DNA of 64,000 bases from NCBI GenBank assembly GCA_035499295.1, contig DATJZG010000082.1:1-64000 (forward strand), given 5' to 3'. Positions within the stretch are counted from its first letter, which is position 1, and each line of letters begins with the position of its first letter. Origin of the DNA: DATJZG01 sp035499295. GTDB taxonomy: Bacteria; Myxococcota; Myxococcia; Myxococcales; Anaeromyxobacteraceae. Positions 1 through 6,994 of the stretch are shown here, piece by piece. The position numbers and the translations under genes are program-made. The notes under the pieces are model-generated. The model was given only the letters and a program-made list of their open reading frames with translations. It did not search any database and was not told where the DNA came from.

Positions 1-181
1 TGAGATCGGTGCCGGCCTCGAACCGGTGCCAGGCGCGCAGGGCCCGGGCGTAGGTCTCCTGCACCAGGTCCTCGGCGTCCGCGGGGTTCCGGGTGAGGTA
101 CCGGGCCAAGTTGTAGAGCGCGTCCGCATGGTCGAGCGCCCGGGCGCCCGATTCCTGCCGGCGGGATTCTGAGGGCGGCAA
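1..181 (-). CDS. ECF sigma factor, N-terminal part (cut by window edge)
   Basis: About 60 N-terminal residues are visible and the frame runs off the left edge. The stretch LARYLTRNPADAEDLVQE followed by TYARALRAWHRFEAGTDL is typical of sigma-70 region 2 in extracytoplasmic-function sigma factors, which direct RNA polymerase to GGAAC/CGTC-type promoters. The start is taken as TTG at 181, about ten bases after a GAGGAG; TTG at 190 is possible but sits too close to that ribosome site. It diverges from the phosphoesterase operon at 355. Its own upstream region carries an ECF-like promoter matching the one in front of that operon, so autoregulation is likely (inference). Any anti-sigma gene would lie outside the window. 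Confidence 0.75.
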   Translation of the reverse strand, partial: MPPSESRRQESGARALDHADALYNLARYLTRNPADAEDLVQETYARALRAWHRFEAGTDL

Positions 182-251
182 GAGGGCCAATCTCCTCAAC
201 CTAACGGTGCCTCCCTTCGCCGCCGCTCCCGGGCGGGAGCCTCCTCCGCTC

Positions 252-278
252 CCAACGTGCGAGCGACGGAAAGGTTCC
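252..278 (-). promoter_or_regulatory. Candidate ECF-type promoter of the sigma factor gene
   Basis: Read on the minus strand: GGAACC (278-273), a 15-base spacer, then CGTTGG (257-252). This fits the GGAAC...CGT pattern used by ECF sigma factors. The -10 element lies about 60-70 bases before the sigma start. The plus-strand promoter at 291-317 has the same -35 hexamer, spacer length and CGTT core. Confidence 0.55.
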
Positions 279-290
279 GCCGGAAAAGGT

Positions 291-317
291 GGAACCAAAC
301 CCGGTCACGATCGTTAG
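291..317 (+). promoter_or_regulatory. Candidate ECF-type promoter of the phosphoesterase-cupredoxin-cytochrome operon
   Basis: GGAACC (291-296), 15-base spacer, CGTTAG (312-317). The predicted transcription start near 324 leaves a leader of about 30 bases before the ATG at 355. The GGTTCC of the opposing promoter and this GGAACC also form the arms of a 9-base inverted repeat (273-281/288-296, one G-T mismatch). The two -35 elements are therefore arranged symmetrically about a six-base centre. Confidence 0.6.
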
Positions 318-354
318 GGCGGTCGTCGGAGCACTCCGACGAACGGAGGGTCCC

Positions 355-1350
355 ATGAGGCAACCGGACCTCGATCGCAGGATGTTTTTGAGAATGGCCG
401 GTCTGTCGCTCGGCGCCGGAGCCCTCTACCGCGTGGCTCCGGCCTGGGCGGCGGAGGGCCCGGCGGCCGACGTCGCCGCGCGGCAGAGGCAGGAAAACGG
501 CGAGGCCGTCACTCCCTTCACCTTCGTCCAGCTGAGCGACACCCATGTCGGCTTCGCCGGGCCCCCCAATCCCACCGGCACGGCGGCATTCGAGCGTGCA
601 GTGGAGCGCGTCAACCGGCTCGCGGCGAGACCGGAGCTGGTTCTCTTCACCGGCGACCTGACGCACGAGAGCGAGGCTCCCGGCGAGCACGCCGCGCGCA
701 TGAAGCGCTTCCGGGAGATCGCCTCGCGGCTCGCGGCACCGAAGCTGCACATGGTCCCGGGAGAGCATGACGCCGGGCTCGACGGCGGCGCCCTCTTCCG
801 CAGCGCATTCGGCGAGACGCACTACTCGTTCGACCACCGTGGCGTCCATTTCGTCGCTCTCGACAACGTGTCCCGGTCGAAGCCGGAGGTGGGGCCGGAG
901 CAGCTCGCCTGGCTGCGCGCCGACCTGGCGCGCTTCCCGCCCACGGCTCCCATCGTGGTCTTCACCCACCGCCCCCTCTTCGATCTGAAGCCGGAGTGGG
1001 AATGGTTCACCCGCGACGGCGACGCGGTCATGGCGGTGCTCGCCCCCTTCGAGAACGTGACGGTCCTCTACGGCCACATCCACCGGGAGGACCTTCACAC
1101 CGGCCCGCACGCCACCCACTACGCGGCTCGCTCGCTCATCTTCGCGTTCCCGGACCCCGCCCAGGCGGCGGACAAGAAGCCCATTCCCTTCGACAAGGAT
1201 CGCCCCTTCCGGAACCTGGGGCTGCGAGTGGCGGAGGCTGGGAACCCGGCCTCGGGGCGGACCGTCCGCTGCGAGGAGGTGGAGCTCTCCATGCGCGAGT
1301 ACTCGGGAACCGAGGGATTCGCCCAGCTTCTCCGGCCCTCGTCGCTCTAG
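355..1350 (+). CDS. Tat-exported calcineurin-like metallophosphoesterase
   Basis: 331 residues. The ATG at 355 follows GGAGGG by four bases and begins a twin-arginine signal (DRRMFLRMAG) with a hydrophobic stretch to an APAWAA cleavage region, so the enzyme should be exported folded with its metals. Phosphoesterase motifs are in order: QLSDTHVG, FTGDLTH, VPGEHD, FTHRP and YGHIH. The GNH(D/E) motif reads GEHD, so the usual metal-ligand Asn is Glu; this may mark a subfamily rather than loss of activity. The substrate is unknown. It heads a run with the cupredoxin (24 bases downstream) and cytochrome genes behind an ECF-type promoter, which suggests an envelope stress or redox role (inference). 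Confidence 0.9.
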   Translation: MRQPDLDRRMFLRMAGLSLGAGALYRVAPAWAAEGPAADVAARQRQENGEAVTPFTFVQLSDTHVGFAGPPNPTGTAAFERAVERVNRLAARPELVLFTGDLTHESEAPGEHAARMKRFREIASRLAAPKLHMVPGEHDAGLDGGALFRSAFGETHYSFDHRGVHFVALDNVSRSKPEVGPEQLAWLRADLARFPPTAPIVVFTHRPLFDLKPEWEWFTRDGDAVMAVLAPFENVTVLYGHIHREDLHTGPHATHYAARSLIFAFPDPAQAADKKPIPFDKDRPFRNLGLRVAEAGNPASGRTVRCEEVELSMREYSGTEGFAQLLRPSSL

Positions 1351-1374
1351 CTCACCCGCCGTTCGGAGACGAAC

Positions 1375-1728
1375 ATGCCGAGAAATTTCCCGATCCTCCT
1401 CGCGGTCGCGCTCATCTCCCTCCTCGCCTCTCCCCGACCGGCCGCCGCGGCCGAGCCCCGGGTGGTCGAGATCACCGCCAAGCGGTTCGAGTTCAGCCCG
1501 TCCGTCATCACCCTGAGGAAGGGCGAGGCGGTCACTCTCCGCCTCCACAGCCTGGATGTCACGCACGGCTTCTTCCAGAGAGCGCTCGGGCTCGACCTGG
1601 AGATCGAGGCCGGGAAGGTCACCGAGGTGACCCTCACCCCGCAGGAGCAGGGGCGGTACGTGACCATCTGCGATCACTTCTGCGGATCGGGACACGGGAA
1701 CATGAAGATGACCATCGTGGTCGAGTGA
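1375..1728 (+). CDS. Secreted cupredoxin with a CuA-type copper site
   Basis: 117 residues: an N-terminal signal peptide of about 26 residues (hydrophobic core ILLAVALISLLA, then PAAAAE) and a single cupredoxin domain. The C-terminal ligand loop is C99-x3-C103-x3-H107-x2-M110, with an upstream His64 in DVTHGF. This is the full binuclear CuA set known from cytochrome oxidase subunit II and nitrous oxide reductase. Unlike subunit II there are no membrane helices, and no oxidase or nosZ gene is nearby. A role as a periplasmic electron carrier or copper-handling protein working with the next gene, a cytochrome c, is inference. The stop overlaps a possible GTG start of that cytochrome (GTGA). Confidence 0.85.
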   Translation: MPRNFPILLAVALISLLASPRPAAAAEPRVVEITAKRFEFSPSVITLRKGEAVTLRLHSLDVTHGFFQRALGLDLEIEAGKVTEVTLTPQEQGRYVTICDHFCGSGHGNMKMTIVVE

Positions 1729-1738
1729 GGCGCCTCCC

Positions 1739-2221
1739 CTGCGCACCGCGGCGCTCCCCGCCCTCCTCCTCTGCTCCCTCGCCTGCAAGGCGACGCCGCC
1801 CGGGCGCCTGGAGCGGGCCGTCGCCTCGCAGGTGAAGCGACGAATCACCGTCGGCGGCCGAGCCGACCGCAACCCTCTCGCGGCCGACGCCGAAACGGTT
1901 CGCAAGGGGCGGCAGGCCTTCGCCAGCTATTGCTTCGCCTGCCACGGTCTCGACGGGCAGAACACGGGCGTCCCCTTCGCCGAGGCGATGTCGCCCCCGG
2001 TCCCCCGCCTCAGCTCGCCGGAGGTCCAGGCGTACACGGACGGCCAACTGAAGTGGATCGTGGAGAACGGGATCTTCCCCTCCGGCATGCCGGCCTCGCG
2101 AGGGATCCTGAGCGAGGAGGAAATGTGGCGAATCGTGATCTACCTGCGCCACCTCCCGCCGGCGGGGAGCCTCGGGGAGCCCGCCGCCTACGGCGGCGGC
2201 CCGCAGGAGGCGACGCGCTAG
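1739..2221 (+). CDS. Cytochrome c lipoprotein, single haem (start codon problem)
   Basis: About 160 residues if read from a CTG at 1739. Haem site CFACH is near residues 65-69, with a likely axial Met in SGMPAS and a class I C-terminal helix (EEMWRIVIYLRHL). The first residues read MRTAALPALLLCSLACK, a clear lipoprotein signal with lipobox SLAC, so the protein should be lipid-anchored. No ATG, GTG or TTG opens this frame before GTG 1832, which would lose the signal. A GTG at 1725 overlaps the cupredoxin stop but is one base out of frame. Either CTG is used, or a base is missing in the CCTCCCCTG run, or the gene is frameshifted. It is the last gene of the operon. Confidence 0.75.
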   Translation: MRTAALPALLLCSLACKATPPGRLERAVASQVKRRITVGGRADRNPLAADAETVRKGRQAFASYCFACHGLDGQNTGVPFAEAMSPPVPRLSSPEVQAYTDGQLKWIVENGIFPSGMPASRGILSEEEMWRIVIYLRHLPPAGSLGEPAAYGGGPQEATR

Positions 2222-2228
2222 AGGCTGA

Positions 2229-2257
2229 CTGACGACCCCCTGGCCGCCGGTCGTCAG
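2229..2257. terminator. Bidirectional hairpin between convergent genes
   Basis: Perfect 9-bp stem CTGACGACC / GGTCGTCAG with an 11-base loop. It lies between the cytochrome stop (2221) and the TerB-like gene, whose stop codon it overlaps. There is no U-tract on either side, so it may stall polymerase or protect 3' ends rather than be a classical intrinsic terminator. Confidence 0.5.
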
Positions 2258-2715
2258 GCCCGCGCCTCGCTCACCATCTTCGCGAACTCGCGTTGGAGGC
2301 GCACCTCCTGGAGCGCAATGGACCGCACGGCCGCCGCAGCGTTGCGCTCGATTCCGAGGGCCTTGGCGATGACGGCGAGTTCCCGGATCTCCGAGTCGCT
2401 CACCACGTTGTCCACCGCCGCCAGGCGGTAAGCGTCGCGGAGCAGGCACAGCCTCAGCCCCTTGTCGCGGATGCGGGCCACGAGCGCCTCGGACGAGACC
2501 GACTCGTCGTCTGCGAGCTGGTGGGCGTGGACCGCCACCTCGGAGTCGATCCCCAGGGCAGCGCCCACCCTCTGGACGAAGGTCTTCTCGGACACCTCGA
2601 GGCCGTCTAGGGCGGCGAGCCTTACCAGCACGCTCAAGTAGCTCGAGACGTCCTCGCTGCTCGGTCTTTCATCCCCCCGTAGGGTGTAGTCGCCCAGGCC
2701 GAAAGTTGGTTCCAT
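2254..2715 (-). CDS. TerB-like (tellurite-resistance fold) protein
   Basis: 153 residues, soluble, no signal. Two similar helical repeats carry acidic pairs (LAALDGLEVSE near residue 35 and LAAVDNVVSDSE near residue 105). This pattern is typical of TerB/DUF533-type domains, which can bind metal at such acidic clusters. ATG at 2715 is chosen because GGGAG lies five bases upstream; TTG at 2727 is the alternative. It is encoded alone, convergent with the cytochrome operon, with no other ter genes nearby, so a tellurite role should not be assumed. Such solitary TerB proteins are usually of unknown function. Confidence 0.65.
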   Translation of the reverse strand: MEPTFGLGDYTLRGDERPSSEDVSSYLSVLVRLAALDGLEVSEKTFVQRVGAALGIDSEVAVHAHQLADDESVSSEALVARIRDKGLRLCLLRDAYRLAAVDNVVSDSEIRELAVIAKALGIERNAAAAVRSIALQEVRLQREFAKMVSEARA

Positions 2716-2799
2716 CGCCGCTCCCAATCCCTGGACCGTCGGGTGCCCCGGCCGGATCGTGTTGTCGCTCCGGGTTGCAGATCGCCCTCGGAGCCGTAC

Positions 2800-3990
2800 T
2801 TAGAGGGACGAGGCGCGGAATGCTCGCCAGTCTTCCTCGACCTCGTCCGCCATCTCCTCGGCCAACCGCACCAGTTCGCCTCGCCAGCTCGCACGCTCTC
2901 CGAACGCGATGAAGCGATCGGCGATGGCCGAGCCCTGGCGCCCGCTGCTGCGCAGCTGGCTCGAGGCCACGAGCCCCCCGAGCGTGCGAACGAGCCCGGG
3001 GAGGTCGGCCAGGCCTCGCTTGGAGGCCGCGAGCTGCACCTTGTCGGCCGACGGCTGCGCCTCCTTCATCAGGAAGGACTTCTCTCGGAGGCGCACGTCG
3101 GCGAGGAAGGCGGGGCTGACCGCCTGCGCCCGCTCCTGGATGCGCGCGACTCGCTCCGACTCGCTCCCCCAGCGGGGCTGGGAAAGCCTGAGGTGTGGGC
3201 GGAGCGCGGACCGCGGCTCGTGCTTCAGGTCGATGAGCAGGTTGTGGTGCGGGGAGCCGTGACCTCGGACCAGGACGACGTAGCGCTCGAGCCCGAGGCT
3301 GCCGGTACCAGCGATGCGGCCAGCGACGTCGAGGGGCTCGAGGATCCGGTCGCCGCGCTCGCGGGCGAGGTGCCGCATGAAGTGCATCACGTCGTGGCGA
3401 GCCGCAGCCGACACCGAGATCGCTCTCTTGCCGTCGAGCCGCAGGCGCCGCTTCCCGCCCTTCACGACCGTGCGGGAGTCTAGGAACGAACTCCGCCGGC
3501 GCCTCCGGACCTGATCGATGAGGGCGCGCACCATGCCCTCGGCCGTCTCCTCCTTCACCCAGCCCGCCTTTCCGCCGCCAAGGGTGATGGCGTACGCCTC
3601 CAGGAGCGAGTTCACGAGGTCGCGGCTCACCCCCGGGCGGGCCTCGAGCTCCCGGGTGGCGAGGAGCAGGCTCACCGAGAGCCGGAGGAGATCCCAGGTG
3701 CAGGGCGCGAGCGCGCCCTCGTCGAAGTCGTTGAGGTCGAAGTAGACCTGTCGGTCGTTTCCCCGGTAGGTGCCGAAGTTCTCGAGGTGCAGGTCCCCCG
3801 AGATCCAGGCCGCGGGGGCGGTCTTGAGCAAGGCGGCGCGGGGGAGCTCGTCGTAGAACAGGTGCGCGGTTCCGCGCAGAAAGGCGTGCGCGCTCGACCG
3901 CATCAGCTGGTACTTCCGCTTCAAGAGATCTGGGTCGCGCCCCTCGTTGAAGGCGCGAATCCGGTCGACGACCGTGGTGTTTCTCCCCAT
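2800..3990 (-). CDS. DUF2252 family protein
   Basis: 396 residues, cytoplasmic. Typical DUF2252 features: an N-terminal RKYQLMRSSAHAFLRG segment, GDLHLENFG, and DFDEGALAPCTWDLLRL. These resemble the catalytic and Asp motifs of kinase-fold phosphotransferases, and the family is usually regarded as distantly kinase-like with unknown substrate. ATG at 3990 is chosen because AGGGGGG precedes it; an upstream in-frame extension of 72 residues has low-complexity composition and is probably untranslated. It diverges from the phosphoesterase at 4257, and the shared 266-base gap holds an inverted repeat at 4201-4233. Confidence 0.8.
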   Translation of the reverse strand: MGRNTTVVDRIRAFNEGRDPDLLKRKYQLMRSSAHAFLRGTAHLFYDELPRAALLKTAPAAWISGDLHLENFGTYRGNDRQVYFDLNDFDEGALAPCTWDLLRLSVSLLLATRELEARPGVSRDLVNSLLEAYAITLGGGKAGWVKEETAEGMVRALIDQVRRRRRSSFLDSRTVVKGGKRRLRLDGKRAISVSAAARHDVMHFMRHLARERGDRILEPLDVAGRIAGTGSLGLERYVVLVRGHGSPHHNLLIDLKHEPRSALRPHLRLSQPRWGSESERVARIQERAQAVSPAFLADVRLREKSFLMKEAQPSADKVQLAASKRGLADLPGLVRTLGGLVASSQLRSSGRQGSAIADRFIAFGERASWRGELVRLAEEMADEVEEDWRAFRASSL

Positions 3991-4200
3991 CGGCACCCCC
4001 CTATAGCCCCCGCAGCGGGTCTGCGCCCGGCCGATCCCGCCGGGAAGCGGGGCCCTGGAAGCTCCCGCCCCTCTCCGGTGAGCTCGCCGCCCGGCGGCGG
4101 CTCCGCTCGGGGCCCCGTCCCCGGAACATCCTACACGCGCGCACCGACCCTCAGTGCCGAGGCCAAGATTCTCGAACCTGATCCATTCGCGAGACAACCC

Positions 4201-4233
4201 CGACACTTTGGTCCACTAAAACCAAAAGTGTCG
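4201..4233. repeat. Inverted repeat in the divergent promoter region
   Basis: Arms CGACACTTTGGT and ACCAAAAGTGTCG, complementary apart from one bulged base, separated by an 8-base A-rich centre. It ends about 10 bases before the GGGAGGAGG ribosome site of the gene at 4257, in an unusually AT-rich patch. This suits an operator for a dimeric regulator or a leader hairpin. The rest of the 3991-4256 gap shows nothing else I can name. Confidence 0.45.
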
Positions 4234-4256
4234 AAGGCGGTCCGGGAGGAGGACGA

Positions 4257-5063
4257 GTGCCGCGCACACTAGCCCACATCTCCGACCTGCATCTGGGCCG
4301 GGACGAGGCCACCGACCATGCGGCGCGCCGGCTCGTCGACGCGCTGCTGGCGGCCCGGGTGGACGACGTGCTCCTCACTGGCGACGTCACCCACCGCGGC
4401 CGCCGCGAGGAGCTGGCGCGCTTCGAGCACATCTTCGCGGGCCTGCTGGAGCAGGGCCGGCTCTTGGTGGTCCCGGGCAACCACGATCGCCTTGGCGACG
4501 ATGCCGGGCGCGGCCTGATGCGGGGGGGTCGAGTGTCGGTCTCGGAACGGCCCGGGATCCACGTCGTCCGGCTCGACTCGACGGCTCCGCACAACAAGTC
4601 CCTCATCGACGGCCACGGGGAGGTGACCCCCCAGGACGTCGCGGACGTCGAGGTCGCCCTGGCAGACGCGCCCCGCGGCTCGCTCGCCGTGCTGATGCTC
4701 CACCACCACGTCCTTCCCTTGCCGGTCGAGGACCTGGCGGAGAAGCTCGCCACCCTCATCGGGCTCCCCAGCGCCAACGAGCTGCCGCTCGGCGAAGATC
4801 TCCTCGGCCGGATCGTCGGCCGGTGCCAGCTCGTGCTGCACGGCCATCGCCACGTTCCCGCCGAGTTCCACGTCGCCGGACCCCGCGCCGCCCCCATGCG
4901 CATTCTCAACGCGGGATGCACCACCCAGCTCGGCCGGGCCCGGCTGCTCGCGCACGCCGCGGGCGAGGTCGTGTGGGAGGGCTGGCTCGCCACCGAGCGC
5001 ATCGCGCCCCGCGCCTGGACGCCCGGTCCGAGGTCCCTGGCCGCGGCCGTCGCCGTGGCCTGA
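4257..5063 (+). CDS. Cytoplasmic calcineurin-like metallophosphoesterase
   Basis: 268 residues, no signal peptide, so unlike the exported enzyme at 355 it should act in the cytoplasm. All five motif blocks are canonical: SDLHLG, TGDVTHRG, PGNHDR, a LHHH block and HGHRHVP. Class members hydrolyse phosphodiesters such as cyclic nucleotides, lipid-linked phosphates or UDP-sugars; nothing here identifies the substrate. The GTG start at 4257 follows GGGAGGAGG at normal spacing. Expression may be controlled through the inverted repeat just upstream. The next gene is convergent and begins to read 48 bases beyond its stop. Confidence 0.85.
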   Translation: MPRTLAHISDLHLGRDEATDHAARRLVDALLAARVDDVLLTGDVTHRGRREELARFEHIFAGLLEQGRLLVVPGNHDRLGDDAGRGLMRGGRVSVSERPGIHVVRLDSTAPHNKSLIDGHGEVTPQDVADVEVALADAPRGSLAVLMLHHHVLPLPVEDLAEKLATLIGLPSANELPLGEDLLGRIVGRCQLVLHGHRHVPAEFHVAGPRAAPMRILNAGCTTQLGRARLLAHAAGEVVWEGWLATERIAPRAWTPGPRSLAAAVAVA

Positions 5064-5111
5064 TCGCCCGAGGCCCCGACCCCGTCGCGCCTCACTCGAC
5101 GGCCTCGGCCG

Positions 5112-6302
5112 TCAGGAGTCCGTGGCGAGCGCTCCCTCCACATCCTCGATCGAGCCAGCCGCCTTGCGGCCGGGGCGAGCGAGCGCCGATCCCGGCAGCA
5201 CCCGCAAGCGGTTGCCCCGCCAGACGACGCTGTTCTCCAGGAAGCCACGCACCCAGGCCAGCGCGAAGAGGAGATCCTTCACCGGGACGAGGACCAGCCG
5301 ATGCCAGCGGAAGCCCGAGCCGCGCAGCGTGCGCACCGCTGCCTCGTCCAGGATGGCCTTCAGGGCGCAGACGGCGAGGAAGAAGGTCCCCGACGCCCAG
5401 CAGGGGGCGAGCGCCGCGGCCGCCGCGGCAAAGACCACGGGGTTGAGGAGGATCTGCGATCCGTAGAGCGCCGGCCCGGCGATCATCCGCTGCATCACGC
5501 ACCAGCGCGTGTACCTGCCGAGGAACTCGCCCACGGCCCGCTCGCAGTTCAGGTTCTCGACCGGGGAGGCAGCGATGGCCACACGCTTGCCCAGCACGGA
5601 CCAGATCTTCACGCCCAGGACGTAGTCCTCCGCCAGGACGTCCTTCACGCACTCGAAGCCGCCGAGCCTCTCCAGGTCCGACCGCCGGAATGCCATCGAC
5701 TTGCCCACCACCACGTCCCGGCCACCCAGGCGCTTCGCCGTCACCATCCCGGGCGACACGTTCGCCGCCAGGTGCAGGTTGTCGAAGAACGCGCCGGCCG
5801 ATCGCTCGCCCACGCCCACGATCGGGTGGGTGACGAGACCCACCTCCTCCGCCTCCAGGTGCCAGGCGATCTCCCGCAGGTAGTCGGCCCGGACCCTCAC
5901 GTTCGAGTCGCTGATCACGAGCAGCTCGTGGCGGGCAGAGCGCTCCAGGGTGATGAGCTGGTTCACCTTCGGGTTGAGGCCCGGCTCGCCGCGCTGCACC
6001 ACCAGCCGGAACCGCGAGGGCCAGCGGGCAACGGCGGCCCGTGCGACCTCCCAGGCCGGGTCCGTCCGGTCGCGGACCCCGAGGAGCACCTCGTAGAGCG
6101 GGTAGTCGAGCGACGCGAAGACCTCGAGGTTCTCCCACAGGCCCTCGTCCTTCCCGCACAGGGGCTTCAGGATCGAGATGCCGAGGAACTCCCGGGGGTC
6201 CTGCCGCGGCGAGCGGGCGTGGCGGCGCAGCACCCACACCTGCACCGCGACGAGTGCTGCGCCGAGAAGGGCCAGCGCAAAGAGGACCTGGCTCGCGGTC
6301 AA
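5112..6302 (-). CDS. Family-21-type glycosyltransferase (HpnI / ceramide glucosyltransferase-like)
   Basis: 396 residues. An N-terminal membrane helix is followed by a GT2-like domain and two or three C-terminal hydrophobic segments, so the active site should face the cytoplasm at the membrane. Diagnostic motifs: a D1 region VISDSNVRV, D3 in LAEDYVLG and the (Q/R)xxRW motif as RYTRW. Relatives add GlcNAc to bacteriohopane lipids (HpnI) or glucose to ceramide. No other hopanoid or sphingolipid gene is in the window, so the acceptor cannot be chosen. The TTG start at 6302 is preferred because GGAAGGAAGGGG lies just upstream and the membrane helix follows at once. Confidence 0.75.
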   Translation of the reverse strand: MTASQVLFALALLGAALVAVQVWVLRRHARSPRQDPREFLGISILKPLCGKDEGLWENLEVFASLDYPLYEVLLGVRDRTDPAWEVARAAVARWPSRFRLVVQRGEPGLNPKVNQLITLERSARHELLVISDSNVRVRADYLREIAWHLEAEEVGLVTHPIVGVGERSAGAFFDNLHLAANVSPGMVTAKRLGGRDVVVGKSMAFRRSDLERLGGFECVKDVLAEDYVLGVKIWSVLGKRVAIAASPVENLNCERAVGEFLGRYTRWCVMQRMIAGPALYGSQILLNPVVFAAAAAALAPCWASGTFFLAVCALKAILDEAAVRTLRGSGFRWHRLVLVPVKDLLFALAWVRGFLENSVVWRGNRLRVLPGSALARPGRKAAGSIEDVEGALATDS

Positions 6303-6458
6303 TGTGCCCCTTCCTTCCCCCTCCGGGGATGCCCCTTCGAGCCTAGGGGAGCGGGGTAGCGGCGAGGTGAGGCACCGGTAACGAGTTCGCAACGGAACTC
6401 GGAAACGCCTTCGGCGCCGCAGGTTTGCCCACAGTGTGTGCGCGGGTCCGACGCCGCT

Positions 6459-6809
6459 CTAGGCGCCGTCTCCGGCAGCCGGAAGGAGGAGCGGCTCCGT
6501 CGGAACGGCCCAGGCACCCTCGCCGGCCCCGCCTTTCCCGTCGAGGTGGGGGCTCGCGCAACGGTCTCGCAGGTAGAGGCGCTCGAGCAGCTCCGCCCCC
6601 TCCTCGAGCGAGCGATCGAACTCGCGCTTCGACCGCATGGGCGTCCCGTTGGTCGCGTCGTGCGCCGCTAACTCCGCGATCGCCCGCTCGATGGAGCCGA
6701 GCCAGGTGGGCGGCGAGCAGGACCGGCCGCCGCCGTCGGCCCGTTCGGCGAAGGGCGAGGAGTCCGAGTAGGCGCCGACGTAGATGGCGTAGAGTTGGTA
6801 GCTCGTCAC
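6459..6809 (-). CDS. Small hypothetical protein
   Basis: 116 residues; I do not recognise the family. Support for a real gene is an ideal AGGAGG six bases before the GTG at 6809 and a non-repetitive N-terminal region (VTSYQLYAIYVGAYSDSSP) followed by a charged helical stretch (SKREFDRSLEEGAELLERLY). There are three cysteines, no signal peptide and no membrane helix. The last ~25 residues are Gly/Ala/Pro-rich and may be a disordered tail. It sits alone between the glycosyltransferase and the DedA-like gene, diverging from the latter. Confidence 0.5.
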   Translation of the reverse strand: MTSYQLYAIYVGAYSDSSPFAERADGGGRSCSPPTWLGSIERAIAELAAHDATNGTPMRSKREFDRSLEEGAELLERLYLRDRCASPHLDGKGGAGEGAWAVPTEPLLLPAAGDGA

Positions 6810-6994
6810 GAGCGGCCTCCTGGGCTCCGCCACGCGCCCTACCCGCCCGAACAGCCCAGAGACAGCATGTACGCACCGTGAGGCCGATCCGTGGCCGGCC
6901 GGTGCCGATTCGGGGTCCGGCCCGGTCCTCCCCGGGCCCATCCCGCAGGCCGGGGAGGCGCGCTTCCGGGGATATTCCGGTAAAGTGCCGCGCG

